From: Lanius collurio
Lineage: Eukaryota; Chordata; Aves; Passeriformes; Laniidae
Direction: 5' to 3'
Length of the DNA stretch: 64,000 nt
NCBI GenBank assembly: GCA_020086605.1
Contig: JACBWW010000020.1
Coordinates: 16,770,776 to 16,834,775 of the forward strand
Part shown: positions 1 to 10,800 of the stretch, piece after piece
Layout of the letters: each line of letters opens with the position of its first letter
How positions within the stretch are numbered: position 1 is the first letter of the stretch
The notes under the pieces: generated by a model
What the model was told of the DNA's origin: nothing
Seen by the model: the letters and a program-made list of their open reading frames with translations, nothing else
Databases searched by the model: none
Translations under genes and position numbers: made by a program

Positions 1-754
1 TGTAAATATGCACACACATCATTCTGTGAAGAATTCAGTATCATATTCCTTAATGCTAACACTTTCATTTAAAGGTGGATACATTTCTTATTTTGTTTCT
101 GAAGATTAATAATAAAAATACGGAATAATATACAAGTGTTTATGTGTCAGTTTGATAATAGTCTAGCACTGTCCTTTTTGTTCTTCAGACATATCAAAAC
201 AGGAAAGAGGAAAGAAACTTTCATGCTTGAAATGGACTGGTGTGTGTTTTTGTTTTCTTCTGCTGTTGTCATTTTCAGGAATAGAAACTTTATTTCTGTA
301 GCTGTTTGAAGATAAAAAAGTGCTAAGCAATGCAACAAATGTTAGTTACAAACGTTATATGAACTGTATAAATAAAGAACAGTGCACAATTGTTTCCACT
401 CTAAAGCATTGCCCTCTCTCTTTACAGCAAACAACTAACCCTGTGTTTCTTCTGAGTGTTAGACAAAGAGAAGGAAAACAAAGGACTATTTATAACCTAA
501 GAGTGCTTATATAATTTCTGTTGAAAGGTCAAAAAATACCTCCTGCATTTAATTTTAGATCCGTCTTGGTCTCATCTGGTTTAACGCTTGAACATTTTTT
601 ATTTCACAACATAAAATATGGACTTACTGTAAATATCCTCTTTGGTTAGCAGAGGCATGGACTTCCATAACATTTTCCATCTGACTTTTTCAGAGTGTTT
701 TGCAAGCATTCACTCAGACTTGTCAAATTATTGGGTGGCAAGTTAATATTAGCT
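1..754. other. AT-rich noncoding flank, nothing recognised
   Basis: No exon of USP46 (the expected next gene to the left by synteny) or of any other gene was recognised. The short open frames here lack codon structure, start context and homology I can see. No clear repeat. Confidence 0.6.
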
Positions 755-850
755 TATTTTACAAAGCAAGAAAACCACAAACAGAAATTTAGTGACTTGT
801 CCAAAGTTACACAGGAAAGTTGGTAGCAAATCTGAGACTAGAATATCTGG
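755..850 (+). repeat. MIR-like core SINE fossil
   Basis: The stretch keeps the order of the MIR core on the plus strand: a 'ttattttac' block, an A-rich 'gaaaac' block, then 'agtgacttgtccaaagttac' followed by 'acaggaaagttggtagcaaat'. These correspond to the well-known MIR segment with 'gtgacttgcccaaggtcaca'. MIRs are shared across amniotes, so old diverged copies are expected in birds. Edges are approximate. Confidence 0.6.
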
Positions 851-2330
851 TCATTCTGTGCTACAAAGAGGATATTGCATTTCCTCTCCAGAAATCTTGG
901 AAAATTCCACAGAGGGTTCATTTATGTTTTTCTTGTAATAGACTTGGGTCCAGAAGTGGGTAATCATCAGTCAGTTTTGCTGAACAAACATTTGGAACAG
1001 ATCAAATTTAGGATATATTTCCAAGGAATTAAAAAGTCATTTTAATGGAAAAGGCAGTTAAAACAATACTAAGGTTAAGCATGGAAAATATATAAGAATT
1101 ATAAGGGAATTCAGATTTCTGAAATACTTGCAGCACTGGAAATGTAGGTTTAAAATTTTACAGTGTTTTTAGTATGTTTTGTATCTCATATTAAATTATG
1201 TTCTACCAAAAAAATAGCAAAATGTCTATAACAAAATGGCAAATGTGGAGACACAAGAATGAGAAATCAGGATTTTCCATGAAGCTTGACCTCACTTTGG
1301 AACAGACTGGTGGCTTTAGTACAATACCAAATGCCAGCTTGCAGCCTATGGATTGAATCTGTGGCACATGGCTCCTAGAAGGTCCATGGAAACTATTCCA
1401 TCTGCATCTGAAATTCTAATGGCAAAAGTGAGTTGTAGTCCATGAAAAATTCGTGGAAGTCCAGAGAAAATGTGGAGAGTCTAAAACCAAAAACACAAAA
1501 CAACTTTGGAACAATTTGCCTTCTTTAAGTCTCATCTTCAAAGCAACCCCTACCCAACATTTTCAAATTATCTGAGAAATTATTTCTGTTGATTCAAAGT
1601 ACTGTATAACTTCATATTTGGGTGACAGTATGACTTGTCAGGATTCTAAAGATAAAGCATGGAAAATAAAACTGCATTAAATTGATCCCCAAATCTTGCC
1701 TACCTTTTGCTAGGATGAACATTTTACTAGTTGGCAAGTAGAGAATACCCTCTCTTCATTTTTTCTCAGAAATTGCTACTTTGCAGAAGAAAACAAAACA
1801 CATTTACAGCATCTGTCATCATCTTTTTTGGCCAGACATCAGATTTGAAAGCCCAAAGACAGCAGAATAACATAGATGCAAATACATTGCCAATGTACCA
1901 AAAGCTGACTGAGTAGATACAAGGGGTCTAATAGTTCTCTAGTGAAAGCCATTAAATTCTGTTCTATGAAGAGGCTATTAAAGCCTCTGCAGTCAGTTCA
2001 ATGTTGATAATGGCCTAGAGGTGTGATTATCTCATAATATCTTACTTGTGTCCTCTTCTTCCTGCTTAAATGTGTTTCAAATACACTGTGTTAAGAGCTT
2101 GGAAAAGTGACAATAAAAGAACTTTACTCTATTGCTTGATCAGTTTAAATAATATTAACCTTCCCCATACTCACTACTCGAGTAAAAATGTTCCTGCCTT
2201 TGCAGGAGGTAGAAGCTTGAAGAATGGCCTCTTTATCAGGTATATAATTCAGCAAGGGAGCTCACTAGCAAACTTTACTGGCATTTTTCTTACCTATACA
2301 AAATGTGCTTTCAGGTGGAAAAATACTATT
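851..2330. other. Noncoding, nothing recognised
   Basis: AT-rich sequence with scattered short open frames and no recognisable exon, RNA gene or repeat. Confidence 0.55.
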
Positions 2331-2377
2331 TACATTCTAATCATACGTATGATTAGAATTTACATATGATTAGAATT
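2331..2377. repeat. Perfect 26-bp palindrome with a tandem third half-site
   Basis: Positions 2334-2359 read identically on both strands, centred on the CG at 2346/2347. Allowing one mismatched pair the symmetry extends to 2331-2362. The right half-site ('tatgattagaat') is then repeated about 18 bp further on, at roughly 2365-2376, giving a short tandem as well as a palindrome. The DNA could extrude as a cruciform or bind a dimer, but no function is shown. Confidence 0.85.
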
Positions 2378-4434
2378 ACATATGGCTGGAAAGAGATAAC
2401 AAAAATTTTACCATGGAAGTAATTTTTCAAACAAAAAGAGACTTGCTGAGCAAAAATAACAGAAAACTGACAGAAATATATTGCTATTTCTGCCTCTGGA
2501 AAGGAAATAATGATTATGGCTTGCCTTCCTCCTTCCCAAAGAATTTATTTATTATTTTTATTCTATTTTACAGGCTCCAATTTTAACTCATAAACATTCT
2601 GAGGACAAAAAACCACAGAGGACAGATAAGCTGTAAGTGGCATTTAGTGTATTTTCAGCATGAAATTAAAATAGCCTTTTCATTTTATTAAATTGTGCAT
2701 AAATTAATTAAATTGCATCTTTATTACATTACCATCTCAAAGTTTTAACCAAATTACATATATATTTGTATAAAAGGCTGTTACATTCTAAGGTTCCAAA
2801 CCTGACAATTATTTAATGCCACTGAGTACTGTAATCCACCTGCAATGACTGACGTTCACAATGAGGTTTTACTTGATTGATTTTCCTTCATATCAATGTG
2901 GAGAAAGACAGTAAAATTGAAATAAAACATTTATGACAATTGCAAATTGTGGTAAACTCACAATTTTGTTAAACAAGTCATTTTCAAGAGTCTTTCCTCT
3001 GAGAGACGTATCAAACCAGTGACTTTGAGACTTAATTCTTGCATCTGACAAAGAAATACTTAGCTATTAGATAATCAATTAGAGCACTTCCCTTCAAGAT
3101 TTGAACAAGTTAGTTCAGCTCATCCAGCTCCTTACAAAGCTCAACACTAATCTACAAATAAACAAGACATCCTGCTGTCACTTCACTAATTTCAAAATGC
3201 CATGATATTTGAATTTTCTACGAATTCTGCTCATGACCAGGCCCGTATTTCTCCAGGTTAGTGATCCAAATTAACCTCAAAACTAATGTGTACCCAGATC
3301 CACCACTTGTGGTCTTTCCCACAAGTCCCCAAACTACCCAGGTTGTAGGCAGACTCAGTGCCTGGCTGAGAAGTTTATTCAGATAAAAGTTACATCCCAC
3401 AAACATGGAAACAGCAGATCTACCTTCAGTCTTGTAGTAACTCATTGGTTTCAGCATTTTTCCAGGAAATGGAAGAACTAAGCTGCAAGTAAAGAGGCTC
3501 AGATCCCCATCTGACCCTTGCAGTAATTTATTAAAGGATAGTTATTTTGTTCTATAGGGAGGGTTTGGAAAAAGATGGACAGGTCATGTAGACTCTGCAC
3601 TCCTTTTGAAGCTGTGCCACTTTCAGACACAAAAGTAAGTTTCATGGAGCCAGGGGGAAGGAAACAATGAAAACTTTGTATGGGGAAAACAGAAGAAAGC
3701 TTGTGAGGGGCAAGAAGAAGGTGTAGGATTATGTGAATGATTAAAATGCTCACCTGGGATGGATACTGATCACTGGTTTGCTGTGGTTTTATGGTTTTCT
3801 GTGTAAAAGAAGTGCCTGTTTGCACTCTATACTGGAAAAGAAGAAACCAAACCTGTCATAAATCCCACTGGCACAAGTGGTAAAAATTTAAAAGTCGGAT
3901 GCCACTTCATCTTTTGGCTACGTTACAAAAAAAAGACTGACTTAGGTATCTGACTGTAGAAAACAGTCATCGCAGAGCAGTCTAATTGAAATAAATTGAA
4001 ACCACATGTCTCACAAATTTATCTCCAGAGACTGATTTACCTAGAGTCCTGAGACAAATTTTGAATCTTCATGTACGTACAATAAACTTAACTGGCACAG
4101 GGTTACTCTGAAATAATGTTTTGAGTATCAAGAATTAGACAGAAGAGGTAACTAGAAGTGGCATGAAACGATTTCTAGAGTCATCCCTTGATTGCAACTA
4201 TGTGACTGTTTCAGATTGAATCAGATGGGTTTAGATTTGCTGAGAGTAATTTAAATACATAGTTCAGACTAGGGAGAGCAGGCCAACTCGTTATTTTCTT
4301 TCCACACATATACAGGTGCTGTGCTGGTAGTAACTCGGCATGAGCAAGACATATTGTTCCTCACTGAGACAGGAAGCTATGAATTATCAGCAATACATGC
4401 ACCTTTTTGAGAAGCAGGGACTTGCATTCAATTC
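2378..4434. other. Noncoding, nothing recognised
   Basis: AT-rich sequence with no convincing exon. The 108-codon minus frame at 3499-3825 has no recognisable domain and no splice or promoter context. Confidence 0.55.
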
Positions 4435-4560
4435 AGTTTGGACAATGCTCTCAGGGACAGGGTGCGATTCTTGGGGTGTCCTGTGCAGGGCCAAGGGTTG
4501 GACTCAAAGATCCTGATAGGTCCCTTCCAAGTCAGTATATTCTGTTATGTTGTGATTCCT
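4435..4560 (+). repeat. CR1 LINE 3' end fragment
   Basis: The stretch shows the CR1 3' terminal pattern: 'ctgtgcagggccaagggttg', then 'gactcaaagatcctgatagg', 'tcccttccaagtcag' and a decayed 'tattctgttatgttgtgatt' tail. CR1 copies typically end this way in birds, 5'-truncated. The overlapping open frames at 4407-4884 are made of this repeat and are not genes. Confidence 0.9.
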
Positions 4561-5029
4561 ACCTACCAGCTTTGCTGGGCAACGTACAAAATCTCTGTGC
4601 TACAAATTACTAATTCCCCGTTCATGATAATCTGCTCGTACTCACTCCAAAACCTCTTAGGAGTACCCCCAGTCAGGCAGCACATTTTATCCGGGGCAGA
4701 ACAGCAGCAGTGCCCTGCACCCGTGCTGAGCGCTGGCTCGCAGGACAGGCCTGGTGCCACCGTGTCACCCCTGACGCGCAGCCCAGCAGAGGGGCATGTG
4801 CTGTACGTCAGGGCATTAGCGAGGCTCGGCGCTTTACCTCACCACCCTCACAGACAGCTCCTAAGCCTCCTAAGCATGGCTTAGACAGGAGTTTAGACAG
4901 AGATCAGTGGTATTTAGTGCCACAAAACCCGCTACACAGCTGCTACCTCGCACCGAAGACACTTTTGTAACCCTGTGTTAAAGACCTCCGGGCACCCAGA
5001 ACTTGGCCTGGGCAGGAACGGACGAGCAT

Positions 5030-5345
5030 GTCCCCACGAAAGTCTTGCTCTGACCCTTGAGGGCGGCCACTGAATGAGCGCCGCAGAGAGCGCGGCTGAG
5101 CAACCGCGCCGGCCCCTCACGCCCGGAGCAGCTCCCGAGCCCCTCCGCCGCAGCGAGCTCGGCCGCCCAGCCCCGCCCCGCCCCACGCGGGGTCACGCGC
5201 GCTGGCCTCGCCAATAGGCAGCGGCGGCGGGAGCGCGTGGGGTCTCGCGGGAGCGCAGGGCGCTACTTAAGGCCCGGTGAGGAAGGGCGCGCTCTCTTCG
5301 GCCGCCGGACGTGGGCGCGGTAAGGTGGCTGCGGCCGCGCTCAGG
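5030..5345. promoter_or_regulatory. CpG island promoter
   Basis: CpG density rises sharply here compared with the AT-rich flanks. It contains GC boxes ('ccccgccccgcccc', 5171-5184), a CCAAT box (5211-5215), a 'tctcgcgg' motif (5243-5250) and a TATA-like 'ctacttaa' (5263-5270). The TATA-like site is about 25 bases upstream of a pyrimidine tract at 5292, the inferred start. This is the layout of a strong housekeeping/5'TOP promoter. Divergent minus-strand transcription is possible but not shown. Confidence 0.8.
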
Positions 5346-6841
5346 GGAACGGCCTGCGGTCTGCACGGCCTGGGGGCCTGGGGTTGGCGAGGTGGAACCT
5401 ACCTTGCTTTCCCTTCACATCTTGCCCTCTCGGAGCTTGGCGGTGCTCCGGGGAGTCAACACAGGGGGATAGAGCAGCTCTCCCTCACTAAAACCCAGTG
5501 CGGAGTCCTCTCCTCCGCCCTGCATCCTGTCGTGAGGCACAAGTGGCCCTTCCCTCCATTCCCTCCCCTCCCCCATCCCCAGTCCCCTCGCTGCCCGGCT
5601 GATACCTCTGTTTCTCCGCAGTGTTGTCCCGAGGTACCGGCGAGTCCTTCAAATGCCCCCGATGGGCAGGAGGCCGATCCCGGCAGGCCTGAGCAGGGGG
5701 AAGCGCTGCCGATCTGCACTCACGCCTTTGGACACCTATGGATGAGGGGCACACCCAGCTCATCACTCTACAGCCTGGGGCTGGTAAGAAAAGGCCTTTG
5801 GCTTCTGAAGTGGAGGGCTTTGAATCCTGAGACCTTTTAAAGACAAGCGGACACGTAGGGGTGCTGCCCTGTGTCTCTGAGCCAAAATAACTGTGTATGT
5901 TTGCACTTTTCTGTTCTTTAAATCGCAGCTGCACAGACCTTAAATCTGAAACACTGCATTAATTTAGTTTTCATAGGCCACATCAAGAAAATTGCAGTTA
6001 TATTCTGCGGTGTTAAGCCTGTAGGCACTTAGAACTTGGGCTCAAATGGACTTAATAGCTGTTAAACAAAAAACCGTCCTGTTTTTTTGGACTTTGCCTG
6101 CAGTCTTCTAGTCCACCAGTAACAGTGTCTTTTGATGTCTCTGAGTAAAGTGCTGTGTAACTTGTAACAAGGTGTTTATATGTATAAGTAGACACAAGGT
6201 AGCAATGAATTGTATGACAAAGATTCCATCAAATCTGCATACTTACGGCTTACCTCGATAGTCTCAGCACTAAAAGCAATTTAGGCTTGAAAAACTTGCT
6301 GTTATTTCTGATTTAAAGTATGTGTTAAAAGATGTTAAGAATACGTTCTATGTAGTTTATCTGGGCTAATGGAATGTACTTTTTTGATAGCTTATTTTGC
6401 TCTAGGTTTTGATTTGATAATGAACTTTTTGTAAATGACTTCTGCAGCTTTGTGGAGAAGTACTTTAAAAATGTCTGACAACACAGTAGTAAGTCCATAG
6501 AATATGGCTTTGAGAGGGTCTGTAGTTAAACATTATTAATTTTAATTTTACCATTTTTTCTGTGTGTTGTTTTAGAGGCCTCACTTAGCATCCTCATGCA
6601 TGAAATGTTCTAGACATGGCTAATCACACCTAAATGTGAAGCAATGCTCAGAACTTCTTAGGAATAAATAATGCCTTCTACTGGAAGGTAAGTGTGCTCT
6701 TGTCTAATGATAATTGTAGATGGTTTTTAGTCTTGATCTTTGGTAATTTTAAAGTTTCAAGCAACTTGTAATTACTCTTGAGCAAATTGGAAGTTTAGAT
6801 CATCTTAGTTAATAAGAAAATACTATAATATACTAGAATCT

Positions 6842-6978
6842 ACTCCCCTTTTATGCTTTGCCCTCTTAAGTCTGGCAGTGTCTTAAGTGGCCATTCCAGA
6901 GGGGTATAAAAGTTCTCTCGCAAACCCAGAGGTGAGGTTGAAACTCTTCTTTGGATCATGCTCAGGAGGAACACATTC
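6842..6978 (+). ncRNA. SNORA26: H/ACA box snoRNA, likely SNORA26
   Basis: The segment folds as hairpin - H box - hairpin - ACA. Hairpin 1 has a lower stem 6845-6849/6900-6904 and an inner stem 6865-6870/6882-6887 (CTTAAG with CTTAAG, plus CC/GG). The H box ATAAAA (ANANNA) is at 6906-6911. Hairpin 2 has a lower stem GTTC/GAAC (6912-6915/6969-6972) and an inner stem CCAGAG/CTTTGG (6926-6931/6949-6954) continuing as GAG/CTC. The ACA box is at 6973-6975, three bases from the inferred 3' end. Internal loops on both hairpins would be the pseudouridylation pockets. It sits inside intron 3 (6688-7103) and would be released from it by exonuclease trimming, acting with dyskerin, NHP2, NOP10 and GAR1. 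The name is from synteny; the target uridines were not worked out. Confidence 0.83.
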
Positions 6979-7850
6979 ATAAAACTGCTGAACTTAAGAA
7001 AACTGCTGAATCAACTTTAATAATAGTTTGTAGAAAGGTTTTGAACTGTCATCTTGTTACAATAACTAAATCTTAATATCACTTTCATGTAAATATTTTT
7101 CAGGTTTCTCAGATCTTTGTGAACCTATGTGATAATTATCTTGAGCAAAGAGTTTCTTGTAAATTGTTTGGTCTCCAGGTATGTAATGTGAAAAGGATCA
7201 TCAGATGACAGTGAATGCATTGTCTGCTATACCTAAAGGAGTTTAATTTACTCCTTGCTGGAAAACAAAACAAAATAATTTTGACTGCTAAAAAACTTCT
7301 GTTGTAACTTTATATAGATTTAGCCAAAAAAAAGTAGCAAAAAAATTAGGGAAAAGCTTGTGATAGTTACTGGATCTGCTTATTCTAATATGGCTGATCC
7401 TCTGGAATGAAATCTGTGCTAGTGATATGGGAAAAGAAAATACTGTCCTGTACAAATAAAGTAATATGTTTTGAGAAATGGCTCTGGCCTAGGGGTTAGT
7501 GTCACACAGAAGGTTCATGTAGCTCAGCCTTAGGGCAGTTACCTGTTTTGTTTGTGTGTGATGCTGAGTGCAAGTTAAATAGAACTTCTTTTACAGGGAT
7601 GAAAACAGCATGTGCCAGGACTTGAACTGACATTAAACATCAGTTTATGATTTCCTGAGTGGCTGATTTCTGACTTCATACAAGATGATTCCAGTTGACA
7701 CCTCTAAAGTATTGTCTTGGAAGTAGAATTGAGACAAGCGATGGCTAAAATTATGTATCTTCAGTGATGTTTAAACAGGCACCTTGCCATTTGTTTAAAC
7801 AGGTTTCCTTACAAAAACTGCTGTAATTTGACTGTTAGTGGATTCATTGA

Positions 7851-7856
7851 AATAAA
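7851..7856 (+). terminator. Poly(A) signal of the snoRNA host gene
   Basis: A canonical AATAAA is followed within 30 bases by a GT-rich stretch ('gtttgtgttctgatgg'), consistent with cleavage near 7870-7880. Confidence 0.75.
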
Positions 7857-7880
7857 ATATGAGTATGCTACCAAAAGTTT

Positions 7881-10800
7881 GTGTTCTGATGGTTTCTTGT
7901 TAAGGTACTTCCTGTATGAAGACTTTGGTTCATGGATGTAAACACTTCTGTGTAGTCACACAAACATTCTCTTGCTGTGTCCAAACTTGACAAGCTTAAA
8001 TTTACTTATCCATTGGAAAGGCCCTCATAGTCTTTTATTCTTGGTATCTGAAATATTCGGAGTTTTCTGAAGTATTCTGTAATGCAAAAGCACTGAGATC
8101 AACCAGCTAACTCCTAAGTTATTTCATTAGGTAGGCTGTATATGTTTGGATGGTCTCTACAAAAGGATTGTCTCAAACTGTAAAGAACAAGTTAGCAAGA
8201 ATCCAATTCCTTGCCTATTTTAAATTAACAAGGAAAATATTGCAGTATTCCATGTAAAGCACAATCAGTGGGAAGGTCTTTGAAGGGCAAGATCATTATC
8301 GTTGAGCAATTAAAAGCTTGTATGTGCTTTGCAATAGCTTATGTCTTAAAAACATTTTTTGAAGGTGGGTCTTAATGTGAAGTAATTTTGTGCATCCTAT
8401 TAGTGCCAGTGCATGCTTCCCTAGAATGCTCAAACAAGGGTATAAATACAATCAGAAGTGGCTGTCAGGTGCTCACCACTGCCTAGACAAGAGAGTGGGT
8501 TGGTGTGGATTTAGGAACAAACATGCATACATTTATACATACGTGGTCAGATTGAACCCTCATCTAGCCAGGAAGTGTTTCTTTTTGCCTTTGCTTAAAA
8601 GTACACTGAAAGGGATGAGTGATCTACTTGTGGCCTAGGCTCACCTAAGTCTGCTTCTTTTCCTCTGGACTCGAGTTTTAATAGACAAAATTAAATTTGA
8701 AGGGTAGACAGAAGTACTTTTTCTTACTGACATTAAACTTGACAACTGTCCAGCTCCTCTTAAGAGAAACAAGACATTCCTTGTAAGTTCTGCCAGTTCT
8801 ATAGACCTCTGTTTTCTGTAGCCATGCTTAAAGATTAGGTTTTAGTCTATTCAGTCTGCAGTATGGAGTTGTGGTTTTTTTGTCTGTCCTGTTCAAGATT
8901 TCTAATTTGCTTCTCTCAGGTTCAAAGTTTATTGGTGATATTCAGTAGACTGATTTCTAAATGTTTACTCCTGTTTTCCTTAACTAGTAAAGCTTGTTTA
9001 CATTTGGTAGTTAGACATGTTTTCAGTGAGCTGTCTGTGTTTCCAGAACCTTCTGAAGGAATCAGAAGCTATCTTAGAATTAGCGTTGGAGTTTTCCTTT
9101 CTATATTCAGTCATCATGTGTTAAATGGCATTAAATTTCATCTGCTGCTCTGTCCACAAGGATCTTGTCAGAATCGAGATTGTTTGGAATCTGCAGCAAA
9201 TGTTAGTTCTGAGTAGTTCGGGTTTTTTTGGGGGGTATTTCATTACTCTCTTCTTTCCTCCTTTTTTTTCTTTCTTAAGAGAAGACATGTCTTAAATTTC
9301 AAGAAGTTTAATATAGAAATATTCTAGGATCTACCTCCTTCTGTTATTGACAATTGAAGTTTTGTGTCAGTATGTGTGATGCAGAAGATAAATTTTTCAC
9401 ATTAGTGGTTTACACAGTATATTGGCACTATGGTGTAAAAGCCTCCCAATAGAATTGCTCTGTTAGTGAAATAATAATTTGCTGTTGTTTTTGATGAAAT
9501 ACGTGCCACTAAGTGACAATGCTGCATTTCAGGTCCAGCCTTTGCTGTTCTCTTTTCATGAGACATCTGGTTAGAAAGGCTAATGAAAAGAGAGTCCATT
9601 CTAGACATGATCTACTATTCTGATTTTGCATAGCATAAGTGGAATAAGTTTAGTGGGTTTAGTACATCTGGAGAAAGATCAAGAATGAAATAAAGGCTAC
9701 TTGAGACTCCATGGTGAACACTTAATATTTCAGCAATCTTGTTCTTTAAATAACCAGGCAAACTTGAGGCATTATTCTTTAAATACTGAACTGGTTTAAG
9801 GCAATCAAAGAAGAAATTGTATTTTCAATTAAAGAAGTATCAAATTATTTCACATATTTATAAGCCTTATAACTTCTTATATTTAGCTATTATCATTCAG
9901 TGGGGGCTATTTATGCTGAAACCTCATTTTGAAGAAACACTTGTTGGAATGGTAAGTCACCTGAGAGTACTTTGTTCTATGACTTCTCATGAGTATTTAT
10001 AAGAAATCTCTCCCCAGTTAACATTGGCTTGCTCCTATTCCATCTACAGGCTTTTTGGAATATAAGTATGTCAGTTCAGGCATCACTCACCTAACTGCAC
10101 TTGTGATATATTACACTAAAGTAGTGAAGGAAAACAAAGGGATTAGTATTAGTCTAGGTGTATGAAGTAGGTCTAAACCCAGTAACTTCATCAGTGTAAA
10201 AGAGCTCACTCATTCCCCCTGACTACCACCTTGGGGGACTGTAGGCTTGGGGCTGTGCAGTTCACCAAGAAACCTGGTTGGTTTGTTTAATATAATCCTC
10301 TAAAGGAGAGATAACATTGCAATTTTCCCTTTTGTTGCTCACTGGAAAAGTGAAGACTGTTTGCCTGGGAAGAGTGAAAGGCTACCTAGCTGGCTTACAG
10401 CCTTGTTAAATGACATGAAACCATACTCTGTCATTTTATATATTTTTATATGTAAACTTTGTACAACAGGGATTATATGAGAGATTTAAAGACAATAGAA
10501 GAGGGAAAGGTATAATATAACTTACTCTATGCAATTCTCTTTATTCTGGCTACTGATAGCAAGTTTAAGAATGCTGCTTTGGGTTTTCTTTGACTAAATT
10601 TGCAAGAAGGTTAATCTGTTCATCAAGACTGAAGACTGTCAAACAGAAGCAGGAATATTTACATATCTATGTATTTATTCCTGTTCTCATAGACAATCGA
10701 AAAGCATTATATTTCCTATTTCACTTCCTTTTAGTAAGTAGTTACAATTTATGAGACTTGATGATCAAAGGAATGAAAAAAACCCCTGTAGAACATACTT

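Larger units (their letters stand above)
5292..7872 (+). ncRNA. DANCR: Spliced snoRNA host lncRNA, DANCR (SNHG13) by synteny
   Basis: Five exons can be placed from splice sites: 5292-5319 (donor gtaagg), 5622-5783 (acceptor ctccgcag, donor gtaaga), 6576-6687 (acceptor gttttag, donor gtaagt), 7104-7178 (acceptor ttttcag, donor gtatgt) and 7597 to about 7872 (acceptor tttacag). An AATAAA lies at 7851-7856, followed by a GT-rich downstream element. The mature RNA would be about 650 nt and has no convincing ORF. The start is a pyrimidine run (ctctcttc, 5292-5299), the 5'TOP signature typical of snoRNA host genes. The third intron carries an H/ACA snoRNA. In mammals the lncRNA between USP46 and RASL11B that hosts SNORA26 is DANCR; sequence conservation of the exons themselves was not tested. 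An extra exon within 5784-6575 is possible. Confidence 0.75.

Noticed and set aside
4407..4884. Plus-strand open frames of 68-148 codons
   Set aside because: They are built on the CR1 3' end at 4435-4560 and GC-rich flank, not a gene.
1..5000. USP46 5' exons expected by synteny
   Set aside because: None of the exon-encoded USP46 segments was recognised in any frame; the gene probably lies to the left of the window.
5277..5840. 187-codon plus-strand open frame over the CpG island
   Set aside because: It runs straight through two good splice donors and an acceptor, starts upstream of the inferred transcript start, and has a GC-driven composition without any domain.
5952..6060. Possible second H/ACA snoRNA in intron 2 of the host gene
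   Set aside because: A 6-bp stem (ACTGCA/TGCAGT) is present, but there is no proper H box (ANANNA) after it and no second hairpin with ACA.
8863..9216. 117-codon hydrophobic plus-strand frame
   Set aside because: No domain, no promoter or splice context, and its 3' half looks like an old interspersed repeat.
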